Of a DNA stretch of 64,000 nt, positions 1-10,869 are shown piece by piece (position 1 is the stretch's first letter; every line of letters begins with the position of its first letter). Made by a program: the position numbers and the translations under genes. Under the pieces are notes generated by a model that ran no database searches, was not told the DNA's origin, and worked only from the letters and a program-made list of their open reading frames with translations. This DNA comes from Rhizomys pruinosus (taxonomy: Eukaryota; Chordata; Mammalia; Rodentia; Spalacidae): the NCBI GenBank assembly GCA_009823505.1, contig VZQC01001040.1:396156-460155 (forward strand), read 5' to 3'.

Positions 1-720
1 CTTTCATTTTTAGATTGACTCTGTTCCAGAGCATTTTTCAGGGTGACAGCCAGTGACTCTGTATCAGCTGGAAGTAAGAGGGTTAGCTCTATTGGAATCA
101 CCTGAGGAACTGAGCCAACAGGTGACTCTACATAGTCTGTGTTTTATTCAATCCTGGCCTGCAGACTGTCCACCAGGAATCAAGACTAAGTCACCAAGTC
201 CAGCCCTTTCTGGTTCTGTAATCTCACTGCAGATTGTTATTGATTGAAAAAAAGTGTGACATGAAATGCTCCAAAATCTGAAAAATAATTGAACAACAAC
301 ATGATGCTACAAGTAGAGAATTCTACCCCCGATCTCATGCAACATGTCACTGTCAGAACATACATCATACAAAAAAAAATGCTACGTATGAATCTTATGG
401 TGAAGGGTCTGTCTCAGCCTCCCAAGTTCTGGAATTACAGCTGACTTACATTACTCCCTTAAGAAAATGTATTTTAAAACTTAAAACCCAACTGAGCCCT
501 CTCCTTGGGCCTTGGATCCATAGCTCTGAGACAGCTTGAGAGTACATGACTAGGCCACTAGCCTCCAGCCAACAAGTATACCAGTTACCACTCATCATAG
601 AAGTGTCTTTTGTAACATACAGGAACTATTATAGAGTTGTGCATCTAGTCCCACACAGAAAGAATAAATGGCTGCCGGATTCTCAAACCTAAGTGCCACA
701 CAGACCATGGAAGCTCTCAT
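1..720. other. No recognised feature
   Basis: No gene, SINE or LTR recognised. Short open frames here lack codon bias or motifs. A weak SINE-like phrase near 410-440 is too short to classify. Confidence 0.5.
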
Positions 721-1270
721 CTAAGGCTCATGGAACATAGCAGAACATGGGATAGAGAGGACAATAATGCATCTCTCTGTTCTCACCAGCAAAGCTTCCT
801 CATACAAAGCAAACATAAGGCCACAAAGGGCCTATGCCTAGAAAGTAAGACACTGTAGAGAATGTTTCTGTCACTAGGACTCCTGCATCAAACCTCCTCC
901 ACCTAGGGCTCAGGGACCATTTCTGAGGATGGGGCAGAAAGACTGTAACAGCCAGAGACATGTGTATGATCATCAGGAAACAGAGTGTCCCAGACATCTG
1001 GGAACTCACTCATATGAACTTACAACAATGATGACAGCATGCACAAGACCTGTGCAATCTCAGTGGGACAAAACCCAGAATAGAACTATGAAAATGGGCG
1101 GGAACCACAAAGATGATGTGTGCTGGTTTTCCTATGACTTTGAATTGTTTCCAAAATGGGAAAAAAAGATAAGGAACTGCTGTGAGAAAAGAAGGCAAAG
1201 AAAGGATTACCTGGGGAATGGGTAGGGTCAAAGTCTCCTAGGGAGGGAGAGACAGGGACATAATGAAGGG
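721..1270 (+). repeat. L1 3' UTR-like fragment
   Basis: The stretch shares phrases with the block at 23250-23910, for example the 'acaagacctgtgcaa' neighbourhood near 1040 and 23540. Both resemble rodent L1 (Lx-type) 3' untranslated sequence. The small open frames on both strands at 800-1231 are not conserved between the two copies and are not treated as genes. Family assignment is by recall. Confidence 0.4.
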
Positions 1271-1681
1271 CACCAAGGGAACACTAGCATCTGCTGCAGT
1301 GGGCATGTCTCAGGAGGAGGCTGGCTACTAAGGGATGCTCATTTGGTAAAATCTCATGCTCTGATCAATGCAGTTTATCTTTCCTGATTGAGTCAAGTTT
1401 CAGTGAACACTGCTTGGCCTCTTCATTTAAGGCAGTAGTCACCAAGTTAAGGAGATCTAGACAGTTCATTAATTTAGGTTTTGGTCATTTCTCTCTTTTC
1501 GTTAAGTACTTAATTTATTGTTTTTATTTTATATGAATGAGTGTTTCACATACATGTGCATGAGTGATCTCAGGGTGGTCACTGCTCTGAGTTATCCAGT
1601 GATCTAAGGTCAAGGGAGATCTATAAGCTGTTCATATGTATATACCCATGACAGGATTCTAGCCACTTTGAAAACACAGCT

Positions 1682-2002
1682 CCACATGGTAGTTGGCTTA
1701 AGACAACAGACATTGTTGCTACAGCAGTGAGGGCATATGGAGGAGCACTTGATACTCTTGCAGAGTTCCCAGGTTCAGTTCTCAACACCCACATGGTAGT
1801 TGGCTTAAGAAATCAGACATTGTTGCTACAGCAGTGAAGGTATATGGAGGAGCACTTGATATTCTTGCAGAGTTCCCAGGTTCAGTTCTCAACACCCACA
1901 TGGTAGTTGGCTTAAGACAACAGACATTGTAGTTACAGCAGTGATGGCATATGGAGGAGCACTGGATACTCTAGCAGAGTTCCCAGGTTCAGTTCTCAAC
2001 AC
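1682..2002 (+). repeat. Three-copy 107-bp tandem array of SINE-derived unit
   Basis: Three head-to-tail units begin at 1682, 1789 and 1896, each exactly 107 bp; the first bases of a fourth start at 2003 and then diverge. Each unit ends in a B2-like phrase ('cccaggttcagttctcaaca' followed by 'cccacatgg'). The array therefore looks like local amplification of a SINE fragment plus flanking DNA. Units differ by scattered substitutions, so the amplification is not recent. It is not a CRISPR array: there are no unique spacers. Confidence 0.85.
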
Positions 2003-2800
2003 CCACGTGGTGGCTCCAACCACTTGTCCAAAGTGAATAAAGGCTACAAAGCATGGAAAAAGAGAATAGTAACCTATCCTGCTAAGATAGAAAGACAATA
2101 TTGAACAGGAGTAGATACATTTTGCTCTATATGACACCTCAACCCAAACCACAACCTAATCAACCTTATTACAAGAACCTTAATCCAGACCTGAGTCAAG
2201 ATCAAAGTCATTCTGGACATACTCATTACTGAGCTCTTTTGAGCAGGTGGCCTGTTGTACAATTCAGAGCATGTACATATAAGAGTGTGTGGGCAGGTGT
2301 CTTCATCTCAGGTAACTTCGGTCCTGGGACTTTGCAGGTAACATAGGACTCTATGTTAATCATATATACAGAGTGACATACTAGAAAATACAGGCTAGAA
2401 TGACCCCCAGGGATCAGGTAGAGAGACTGGGACTACCCTGAGAGGATGATGACTTGTGGCTGGGGACACACAGGTATGGGCATGTTGCATTGGAAACGTG
2501 TGCTTCCTCAGAGCTGAGAGGTCAATGAAGCCAGCTTCTCAGAAGAGTTTGGTGGGTGTGGTGATATGGGCATGCTAATGGAACTCTGTTCTTGTTCACA
2601 TGGAAAGGTGGAAGGAGGGCAGTCAGCAGCCCAGGTAGTCATAGAGAAGGTCCATATGAGGAAGAGACTAGGGTCAGAGGATCCCAGGAAGTAACCTCAC
2701 TTCTATGACATCAGTCCAAAAAGAACTCAGACTCCCAGTTACCAGTAGCTTCAAGCCAGTGGCAACCTGAACTGCCTCACTTGTCTCAAGAGACTGGACT
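2003..2800. other. No recognised feature
   Basis: Unrecognised sequence between the 107-bp array and the RasGEF exon remnants. No convincing coding signal or dispersed repeat seen. Confidence 0.5.
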
Positions 2801-2807
2801 GAGCAGG

Positions 2808-2867
2808 ATGTTCTGTGGCTGCTTGTATTCTTCTGGAGGTGAAAGTCCCAGAAGTTCCAGGAATTAA
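2808..2867 (+). pseudogene. Possible first-exon remnant of RalGDS-like gene
   Basis: An ATG opens a 19-codon frame beginning MFCGCLYSS and ending in TAA. A short Cys-containing N-terminus of this kind resembles, from memory, starts of rodent RalGDS-like predicted proteins. It lies about 325 bp upstream of a much better exon in the same orientation. No splice donor is obvious before the stop. The call depends on its neighbour and is weak. Confidence 0.2.
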
Positions 2868-3004
2868 GGCTTTGCAAATTTTGGAGACATCAGGTCCTCC
2901 CTTAGCCCAGAGCATCTGGCCAGTTTCCCACAGGGACACACAGTGACACTGGTTAGTCCATGGCAGAAAATCACTGTGAGCTGCTTACTTTAGCCCAGTA
3001 TATG

Positions 3005-3045
3005 TACTTACATGTGTGTGTGTGTTTGTGTGTTTGTGTGTGTTA
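3005..3045. repeat. (TG)n microsatellite
   Basis: Interrupted TG repeat with tttg interruptions, lying in what would be the first intron of the RasGEF remnant. Confidence 0.85.
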
Positions 3046-3191
3046 GAAAGTGAACAATGAGGAAATTGCCTTTTTGTATTAATCAGAGTGTATGTTAATA
3101 AATCATGAGAGGTCTGGTAGAATTTTAAAGTTTGAAGCTTCCTTCCTTGGTCCTTCCTCAGGATAAGGAAGAGGCAGCTCATATTCTTTAG

Positions 3192-3355
3192 AAGCTCTGT
3201 AGCTCAAGGCCCCAGAGTGCTAACAAAGTGAAGAAGTTGGTGAGCTACCTGTCAACTGCTGTGCAGATTGGAGACTATGACTGTGTATCTACCTTCATTA
3301 CCATCTACTCAAGGTATGCCAGCACCTTGCAGATGCTGAGCTGGATCATGCAAAG
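3192..3355 (+). pseudogene. RalGDS-like RasGEF N-terminal domain exon
   Basis: This 164-nt open exon is preceded by a 'ttctttag' acceptor and followed by a textbook donor (AAG|GTGAGT at 3353-3361). It reads in one frame through KKLVSYLSTAVQIGDYDCV and then FITIYSRYASTLQMLSWIMQ. The spacing of Leu-Val, Phe, Tyr and Leu residues matches the RasGEF N-terminal (REM) helix pair of the RalGDS/RGL family, which supports the catalytic CDC25-type domain that loads GTP onto Ral. The frame meets a TAG directly upstream of the acceptor, as expected for intron. Only a fragment of the gene is here: no catalytic RasGEF domain or Ras-binding domain exons follow within several kb. I infer a truncated pseudogene or orphan exons of a multicopy rodent RalGDS-like family. 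A distant intact gene using these exons cannot be excluded. Confidence 0.55.
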
Positions 3356-3570
3356 GTGAGTAACCAGTTCAGGGCAGCTCAGTCCTCCTGGCTTGGTTGT
3401 GGGATAGCTCTCCTCTTTGGGGAGGCACTTTCCTCTCAGAGGTCCTTGGCTGGACTTTGAAAGTGACCAGGCCAGGATAGGAGACTCTATTTTATGACAC
3501 TGGCCTCTCAGCAGCACTGTGTCTAGCCCCACATTTCTGAGGTCTTTGGAGATGGTAGTCTTTCTCCCAT

Positions 3571-3722
3571 TTTTTTTTTGGTCTTTTCAAGAGAGGGTCT
3601 CCCTGTAGTCCCAGCTGTCCTGGAACTTACTCTGAATACCAAGTTGGCCCTGAACTCACAAAGATCCACCTGCCTCTGCCTCCCAAGTGCTAGGATTAAA
3701 GGGGTGCACCATGATGCCCGGC
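3571..3722 (-). repeat. B1 SINE
   Basis: Reverse-strand B1 with T-run at 3571, the gagaGGGTCTCCCTGTAG block and the 'ctaggattaaaggggtgcac' end. It lies in the intron between the two RasGEF exon remnants. Confidence 0.9.
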
Positions 3723-4039
3723 CTCTTTCTCACATTTATAAAGAGACTTTCATTCTACATCTGTGCTATAGGACATAACTGCCAGGACCCCAAGGGGAAC
3801 CCCCCAAATCCCTGTCCCAACCAAGAGACCAGAGAAGCAGAAATTTGGGTTCAGTGGGATAACAGAAGCTCCCTGAATTAGCTGTGACAGCTGGCAGTTT
3901 CCCAGCCCCTCAGCTTAACTCTGAGAGCAGTACAGTCTAACCCTCCCAGTCCAGACACATCTTCTGTTCCACATGCCCTAGATTTCCTGGCAGGTGGGGC
4001 CACAGAGCCTTAGGGGTGACATGGTTTGTCTTCATACAA

Positions 4040-4102
4040 ATATGGACCCTTCCAAGATGATAGTGAAGAGGACCAACTGAAAAACAAGGGAGTGGGCTTT
4101 GG
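4040..4102 (+). pseudogene. Second RasGEF exon remnant, acceptor lost
   Basis: Reading from the single base that would complete the split codon left by the upstream exon, the frame gives YGPFQDDSEEDQLKN. This matches the acidic loop and 'DQLKN' that follow the first REM helices in RalGDS-family proteins. The bases before it form a good pyrimidine-rich acceptor except that the AG is AA (4038-4039). A GTGAGG donor lies at 4103; the frame stops just after it. The phase match and family-like peptide support a genuine old exon. The lost acceptor argues that the gene is dead here. The next family exon was searched for by eye down to about 4560 and not seen. Confidence 0.5.
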
Positions 4103-4104
4103 GT

Positions 4105-4588
4105 GAGGAGGAAGGTAAGATGCCATCTGCAGGATGGAGTAGTTGTGGGCTAGTGTGGGGGGTTGAGGCATGGCCAGGCAGCCTTCTACTGGTATATCCA
4201 CTAGAGAGATGGAGCTGAGATTTCACCTGCAGAGGAAAATGAACAAAGAACTTGGGTGGTCTTCTGCATCACGTAGAGCAGAGGAGAGGATGGTAGCTAA
4301 AAGTCTGCCCCTGTGAGAATCCATCTCTGATATACTCCAGCCAGCTTGCCCACTCTCTCATCTGGGTGACTGCACAGAAATTGTTCAGACCCTCTTTTAC
4401 ACTTCAGCATAGTGTGGTCATGGACACTTTAAGATAGGTTATAGAATCTCCATTAAATTACAGATTCTTCCATTAACACATTATAACCAGCCTGAATTAT
4501 TAAGCTACCTCTACTGCCTTACCTTCTTTGACACTGCTTTGCAACTTCTGATCTATATCTTTTAATCACAGTTTATTTAAACAAATAT
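4105..4588. other. No recognised feature
   Basis: No further RasGEF exon, SINE or LTR seen downstream of the exon remnants. Confidence 0.4.
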
Positions 4589-4735
4589 TGAGTGTGGTGG
4601 TGCACATCTTTAGTCCCAGGACCTGGGAGGCAGAGGCAAGTAGATCTGTCAGTTCAAAACCAGCCTGGTCTACATAGTGAGTTCCAGGCCAACTGGAGCT
4701 ACAAGGAGACAGTGTCTCAAAAAAAGAAAAAGACA
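4589..4735 (+). repeat. B1 SINE
   Basis: Starts 'gagtgtggtggtgcacatct', includes the 'cagcctggtctacatagtga' block and ends in an A-rich tail near 4730. Confidence 0.85.
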
Positions 4736-4879
4736 AAAACTACCTAGGAAATTATTCATAATTATGTACAATATACCTTGTAAGAAACTCATGACCTACA
4801 CATGCAATAAGTTTTTAAGTCTGGATATTCCTTAATATCTAATATACAGCAGGGTAAACCTACCACTTGAAAAGTAGAA

Positions 4880-4970
4880 ACATGAGGATAAAAAGTTGAA
4901 GGCCAGCCTTGGCTACATGGAAAATTTGAGACAAGCCCAGGATATGCAAGAACCTATCTCAAAAACAAAA
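4880..4970 (+). repeat. Old B1-related fragment
   Basis: Partial match ('aaggccagccttggctacat' to 'ctatctcaaaaaca') of a diverged B1/PB1 3' half. Confidence 0.5.
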
Positions 4971-5391
4971 TATGGATGACAGTATTTATAATAGTAAATT
5001 TCATCACTAGGAATAAAAAAAGTCTAAGTCATAAAGTCATAATTAGCTCTGGCCTCCAGGAAGTCCATGTTTTGACAGGTGTAATACATGCCTTGTTCTA
5101 CTGCTTTCACATGATTTAATTTTAACATATAAATTATATACTTACTGTATTTGATTCTATCCTTTTTTTGATGAATTACTGAAAACAAAGTACTCAGTCA
5201 AATTTTCCACAAGCAATTACCACTTGAGGGACCACTGGCCACAGTGGCTCAGAAGAGACCTTTTGAGGTACAGAGATCAACCTAAACAATGAGATTCCCA
5301 CACTACTTAAAGATCTCTCTGGCCTGGATCTTGAGAATAGACATAGATGTGAATTCAGATAGTAGTTCTTTGGCTAAGGTTGAAAATTCTA

Positions 5392-5403
5392 AGTGTGTGT
5401 GTC

Positions 5404-5434
<31 letters not shown>

Positions 5435-5465
5435 CTGTGTGTTTGTGTGTGTGGGTGTGTGTTTA
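5392..5465. repeat. (GT)n microsatellite
   Basis: Long GT repeat with minor interruptions, directly next to the tail of a reverse-strand B2. Open frames here are repeat read-through. Confidence 0.9.
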
Positions 5466-5646
5466 TTTTCTGCATGTGTGTAAGGTCAGTCATGTTCTGC
5501 AATGCCTGCAGAAGTCAGAAGAAGGCATCCCTGGAACTGGAGTTACAGATAGTTGCTATTCACCATGTAGGTGCTGGTACTCAACTCCAGTCCTCTGCGA
5601 GATTAGTCAGTGTCCTTAATTGCTAAGCCATCTATCTCTCCTGCCC
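5466..5646 (-). repeat. B2 SINE (old)
   Basis: Reverse-complement B2. 'gtcagaagaaggcatccctg' marks the body, and the tRNA-like head ends near 5646 with 'ctctcctgccc'. Many substitutions make it an old copy. Confidence 0.8.
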
Positions 5647-5699
5647 AGAATTTTTTATTTACTTAATCCTAACACTATCAACAGAACAATTTATTCTTT

Positions 5700-5880
5700 C
5701 TTTTTTTTTTTAATTTTTTTTAATTTTTTTTATTTATTTTTGTATGTGTATGAATGTATTGTTTGCATGCAGGTCTGTGCACCCGTGTCGTGCAATGCCG
5801 CGGAGGTCAGAAGAGGGTCTCAGATTCCCCTGGAACTGGAGTTCTCCTGGAATTGGAGTCACAGACGGTTCTTAGCAATT
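5700..5880 (-). repeat. B2 SINE, head missing
   Basis: Reverse-strand B2 of the local subfamily that carries a duplicated 'ctggaactggagttctcctg' block. It is well preserved but stops at about 5877, so the tRNA-derived head is absent. Confidence 0.85.
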
Positions 5881-5884
5881 TATT

Positions 5885-7255
5885 CTTTCTATGGCAGCAT
5901 CAAAGTTGCTAAGCCACGTAAACTAAATCTTGGGTACTTCCAAAGGGAAGCATAAGTAGGATTAGCCTGGGAAGTTCTATATCTTCTCCCTTGTTTTATT
6001 GCTTTCTTTATGAGGATATACTAAAAGTGTAACATCTTCAAAGTCTTCTAACTTTTATTACAAATGTAACTTGTTTAGAGACAAATAAAAAATGAAATTC
6101 AGATTTAATCTGGTATTGTTTCATAATGATTTATTTGAACTCAAGGATTTTTAAATTAAATTCAAAATTTCAAGTAGTTAAAGCATATAAGAATCTATTA
6201 TATCTGTCTTATGTGAGAACTAAATGGTAAGATGAAGGTCTGTAAACACTTTCTTCTTGGCATGGCAATACATGGTAGTTGTGAACTCACAGGAGTTAAG
6301 TTTGCCTGAACTGGGCCTGCACAGGGAAGAGAGTAATCAGAATATACTGTATACATTTACAAACTGCCAAAGATTAAATTTTACTAATAAACAACAAGCA
6401 AACTGAGAATAATGGGGAACTTTCTCAACTTAATAAAAAGCTGTTACAAAAGTTTTCCACACTTAAAAGAAAGAAGGGTTTGCGTATGAGAGATGCTAAT
6501 ACAGAGAAGTAAGACAACTAGCAAGGCTGAAACTGTTCCAAGACTCTTTTGCCAATGCACATATGGCTGCTAAAATGAGGACTGCCTGGACACTTCCATA
6601 TTTAAACTCCCTTTGGCTTTGCTTTGATAAAATAATAAAGTGTGTTTTTTGTGTTCTTCTATCTTTCAGTTTTATCCAAACTGAAAGGGTATCGATCTTG
6701 GTTATTCCTTGAATTAATAAAACATTTGAAATAAAACATTGTTTTTGACATTGGGGGTCATTTCACAATAGAGGGATTAGCTTTAAGAGGGTAATATTGT
6801 GGGGATTTTAATTAAGACTTTCAATGATTTTTCTCTATCATTTTACCAGGATCATTGGTAAACAAAAGTGATGATTTGGGCTAAAATTTCCTTTTAAAAT
6901 TTTTCATGTGTAACTATTCCTTTGAGTTACATCTTGTTCCAAGACTTGACCAGAATTGAGTTTTTTCACCAGGAGTTTATGGTAGTGGCCTGTTATGTTT
7001 TCTTATCTACAGAAGCCTCTGTATCTCATGACTACATCCACAACTTACCACTTGCATTTCTGTCAGATATCTGATTCTAAACTGTAAGTGTCCTCAACTA
7101 AATACATTTTCCTTATTTCTTTGTCTTTGTCAAGGTCGGCGTTTTTTTCTTTAGCTTAAATAGATTGTCTATTGTGTGAAAGTTTATGTATACTATTTAC
7201 ATGATCATCCCCTCTAGTTTGTAAATTACTTAAAAGCAAAGCCAGCTAACAATAA
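5885..7255. other. No recognised feature
   Basis: AT-rich intergenic sequence. No gene, SINE, LTR or RNA gene recognised in about 1.37 kb. Confidence 0.5.
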
Positions 7256-7264
7256 AACACATTA

Positions 7265-7352
7265 ACATATTATGAACACTGGTGATGGAGTCTGCAGTAA
7301 AATGCTTGCATAGCATGTGTGAGGCCAGGGTTTGATCTTCAGTACCACAAAA
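7265..7352 (+). repeat. ID SINE
   Basis: Diverged ID element: 'gcttgcatagcatgtgtgag' followed by 'ttgatcttcagtaccacaaa' and an A-rich end. Confidence 0.7.
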
Positions 7353-7379
7353 AGAATAGTATAATATACATCTTTAAAN

Positions 7380-7440
7380 CAGCCTGGAATACATAGTAAG
7401 TTCCAGGACAGCTGGAACTACAGGGAAACCCTGTCTCAAA
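7380..7440 (+). repeat. B1 3' half next to ambiguous base
   Basis: Begins abruptly after the single n at 7379 with 'cagcctggaatacatagtaa' and runs to the A-rich tail. The 5' half of the B1 is absent, either a real truncation or loss at an assembly join marked by the n. Confidence 0.75.
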
Positions 7441-7455
7441 AAGACTGTATATATT

Positions 7456-7677
7456 GGGGCCGGAGAGATGGCCTAGAGGTTAAGAGAGCTGACTGCACTT
7501 GCAGAGGACCTGGGTTCGATCCCCAGCACTCACATGGTGGCTGAGAACTGTCTTTAACTCCAGTTCCAGGGGAATCTGACACCCTCTTCTGACCTCTGTG
7601 GCATTGCACGGCATGGGTGCACAAACCTACATGCAGACAGTACATTCATACACATAAAAAAATAAATAAAATTTAAA
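7456..7677 (+). repeat. B2 SINE
   Basis: Complete B2 starting 'ggggccggagagatggccta', with tRNA-like head, body and AAATAAAT tail. Well preserved. Confidence 0.95.
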
Positions 7678-7944
7678 ATATGTATATTCTCACTATGGCC
7701 TGAGAAGACAGACATCATTGCTCCCTGTTCTGAAAGGAGAGAATGAGCTTGGAGCTAATATTCCTAAGAGTTAGAAAGCTTCCTAAGAGTTAACAAAGCT
7801 GCATAACAACCACCTCCCCTTGATCTGAGATGCTATTGCTCAGAAACCTGCCCAGTGATCTCCACACACTGGCAATACAGCACACCTACTTGATCTGCAA
7901 TATTATGTCTTAACTATGTAATATATATCAGTTGTTGCTAAGCC

Positions 7945-8080
7945 TTTAGACCCATCGCCTCCTTCAATTCTCACAAAAACAAGGATAGATCCTGCTATCT
8001 CGCTTTATAAATAGAGACATGGAAAGGCTAAAGAACCTTCCAAAGTTCATACAACTTGTATGTGTATGAGGATCTGGGCC
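7945..8080 (-). repeat. MIR fragment
   Basis: Reverse-strand MIR core: 'caattctcacaaaaac' then a 'tttataaatagagacatgga' stretch corresponding to the conserved MIR centre. Old copy. Confidence 0.55.
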
Positions 8081-8480
8081 TGAAACATCTAACAAGAGGC
8101 CTACATTCCTTCCTTGAACTACAGAACTGTTAGTGAAGTTCTTCCAAAATGTCCTAAAAACCAAACTTTATGCAGTCACAAAAAAACTAGAACAAAGGTT
8201 TCTCTGTTTCTTTTTCTGAGCCCTAGATTTCTGGGTAGGTAGGAAAGCAATCAGAAGTCTAGGTCATTAACTATGGCTCTTAATTAATTTAAGTCAATTC
8301 CAAAAATTGCCAGAGGTAGATGTGAAATTGTCTGCCTGCTTCACAATTATAAACTCAGAAAAGACCTTGGCGATCATGTTTTAAATTGGGATCCATTTAC
8401 TTCAGCTAAGTAAAAAGAATTTAACTCATTTTTAATTGCCACAATTTTTCTCATTGTTTCTTTCTCTGCTGTCTAAATCT
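8081..8480. other. No recognised feature
   Basis: No gene or repeat recognised. Confidence 0.4.
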
Positions 8481-8489
8481 CCTGTTGTT

Positions 8490-8605
8490 TGGCCCCCTGA
8501 AAACATGGGTTCTATCGGTCTTATTTATCACTGCATTCCCAATGCCTCTCACTAACATGACCAATAATGTGCTTTAAAAATACCTTTGAATAAGATTTTT
8601 TTTCT
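8490..8605 (+). repeat. L2 3' end fragment
   Basis: Resembles the L2 3' end ('ttatcactgcattcccaatg' followed by a diverged 'ataaat'-type end). Ancient and weak. Confidence 0.4.
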
Positions 8606-9385
8606 AATGGAAGGCCAGGCATTTACATCAAGCCGAGTGTCCTTGATGTTAAAACTTCCTTTTAAAAGAGAGAATTAAGTGATAAGGTTAGAGGTCTACC
8701 AACTGCCCATGATTCTACGAGTGATTAAAAGCCAATAGTTCTGTTATTTTGTTCTGTTCTGAGGGTTTCTAGAGCTTAATTCTGTCTTGTAAATTGAGGT
8801 CAGAAAACTAGTAGAGAATTGAAATCCTCTGGGTTGTTTCTCTGTTCCGGAGACCATAGTAGCTATCAGCACTGTCTTAATGAATCTCCACTCTATTAAA
8901 TTGCTATTTGCTTCTGCAAGTCCTCTTGCTCAGAACAGACGGTGCTGAGGAAAGGAACAGGAAAATGAAGGCAGAATGAAGCTGAGACGCACTCTCCAAC
9001 GAGGCTCCTTGTGTAATTGATTCTTTCTGAACAAGATGATCTCAGGTGGCAGGGTCATATTGTCAAGGAGGTGGCAGGCGAGGGAAACTTGCTATAATGG
9101 GGCTGTCCAGAGGTGGACATGATAAGAAACTCAGGGGTGATATGTCTTTTGGAGCACTGAGTCTCTTGCTGCTGGGAGCCTGGAGAACTTAAACTCAAGT
9201 CAACTTAATTCCAGTGGGAATTCACTCATCAACCATCTTGTCTCCAGTTTCAAGCACTCATATCCAGTGCTCTATTACCTCTGGCAAACTGAGGTTCTTA
9301 TCTTTGATCTCAAGCCACTCCTTCCCTTGCCATCTAAAAGGAGTTCTTATTTAATAAGCTTCAACTACACTTGGATAGTCTAAGC
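8606..9385. other. No recognised feature
   Basis: Unique-looking DNA, not AT-extreme, no SINE. No coding frame above background. Could hold conserved non-coding sequence, but nothing here shows that. Confidence 0.45.
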
Positions 9386-9394
9386 ATGCTACTC

Positions 9395-9560
9395 TGATTT
9401 ATTCACTTAACCCACACAACTGCTCAGTAGGGGAGATATTTGTTTGTTTCACAGAAGAGGAAATAGGGGCTTAAACAGGAAAATGGTTTGCAAAACCCTA
9501 CCTACTAGTCAATGGTGGAAGTGAGTCCCCAGCTTGGACACCCCAATTCCAATGATTGTG
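9395..9560 (-). repeat. MIR fragment
   Basis: Reverse-strand MIR core: 'cagaagaggaaataggggct' and 'gcaaaaccctacctactagt' match the MIR centre with many substitutions. Confidence 0.6.
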
Positions 9561-9699
9561 CCACCCTGCTCACTGCCCTGCCCTTTCAAGGGTGTCCAAC
9601 ATGCATTTTACAGGCCACAAGTGTCCCAGGATAACTATGAACAAGGCCAACACGTTTGCAGATGACATCATGTCACAGTGTCAAAAGGTTGGACACCCC

Positions 9700-10130
9700 A
9701 CTAGCCAATGTCCACGTGGTCTCTTTAAGACCCAGATCTGGCCATTTCCTTCTTATCACTTTGCTAGGATTCTCTGCCACTCAATTCATGAAATCCAGCT
9801 TTGACTATAGCAAGTCTCCAAATCCCGCTTCATTCTGGGCTCCCAACTTATATGCACATGCTCACCTCAAGGTAGCACTCACTCAATTCCCTTCAAATTT
9901 ATGACCCTCTATCACATTTCAGCACCTTTGTGTATGCTCTTCCCTCTGCCTGGAATTTCCTGCCTCTCATTCCCTCATGGAAATACTAAGTGGTCTTCAG
10001 TCCCAAGGTCACATCCGATACATGGCCTTATTTATCCAAGAAGAAGTGCCCCCCTCTTTGGCTCCCAGAGCACTTTAAAGACTCTTCCAATAGTACTTTA
10101 AGCTTTTTTGCCATCCTTGTTTGTCAATGG
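9700..10130 (+). repeat. L2 3' region
   Basis: 'atgctcttccctctgcctgg' followed by 'aatttcctgcctctc' is the hallmark of the L2 3' coding end, on the + strand. Small open frames here are remnants of, or chance within, this fossil. Confidence 0.6.
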
Positions 10131-10195
10131 GCCAACATGTAACTTGTTTAAAGACAGAAAATGTTATTCATCCTGATACCCAGATTCTAGTAATT

Positions 10196-10350
10196 CTTTT
10201 TTTTTTTTTTTTTTGGTCTTTTTGAGACAGGGTCTCCCTGTAGCCCCAGCTGTCCTGGAACTCACTCTGTAGACCAGGCCGGCCTTGAACTCACAAAGAT
10301 CCACCTGCCTCTGCCTCCTGAGTGCTAGGATTAAAGGCATGTGCCACATA
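10196..10350 (-). repeat. B1 SINE
   Basis: Reverse-strand B1 with a long T-run at 10196-10215, full body and 'attaaaggcatgtgccacat' end. Confidence 0.95.
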
Positions 10351-10515
10351 ATTCTTAACCAACAATCTCTGTAAATTTTGCCTTCCATTGGACAAAAAGA
10401 AGACTTCTGGCATTATTTCAGGAAAGAGGGAATACTACTAGCATCTAGTGGGCACAGTTCAAAGATGCTGTTGAATACCCAACGATGTATAGGATGGCTT
10501 CTACAACAAAGAATT

Positions 10516-10860
10516 ATCCAGTGGTGGCACTCTCAAAAGCTGAGGCAGGAGGATCATCATAAACTCAAGGCCAGCCTTGGCACATAGGATGGACCCAGTC
10601 TCCAACAAAAGAACAAACAAAACAAGCCTTACCTGGAATATAGGTCAGTTGGATAATTCCATCTACTTAGGAGGCTGAGGCAGGAGAATCACCATGAGCT
10701 CAAGTCCAGCCAGAGTTACAGAATGAGTTTCAAGGCCTGCATGGACAACTTAGTAAGACCCTTGCCTCAAAGACAGAAGAGAAAAACAATAAAACAAGAG
10801 TTGAGGATATAACTCAGAGGTAGGGCATGTGCAGAAGCTCTGAAAAGAAACAAAAGAGGG
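10516..10860 (+). repeat. Cluster of old B1/ID-type SINE fragments
   Basis: Three diverged pieces in tandem: B1-like at 10516-10610 ('gctgaggcaggaggatcatc'), another at 10640-10775 ('ggctgaggcaggagaatcac'), and an ID-like 'ataactcagaggtagggcat' at 10805. Confidence 0.6.
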
Positions 10861-10869
10861 AAAAGAATT

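Noticed and set aside
1682..2002. Regular repeats as a CRISPR array
   Set aside because: Units are contiguous 107-bp copies without spacers, in a rodent genome, with SINE similarity.
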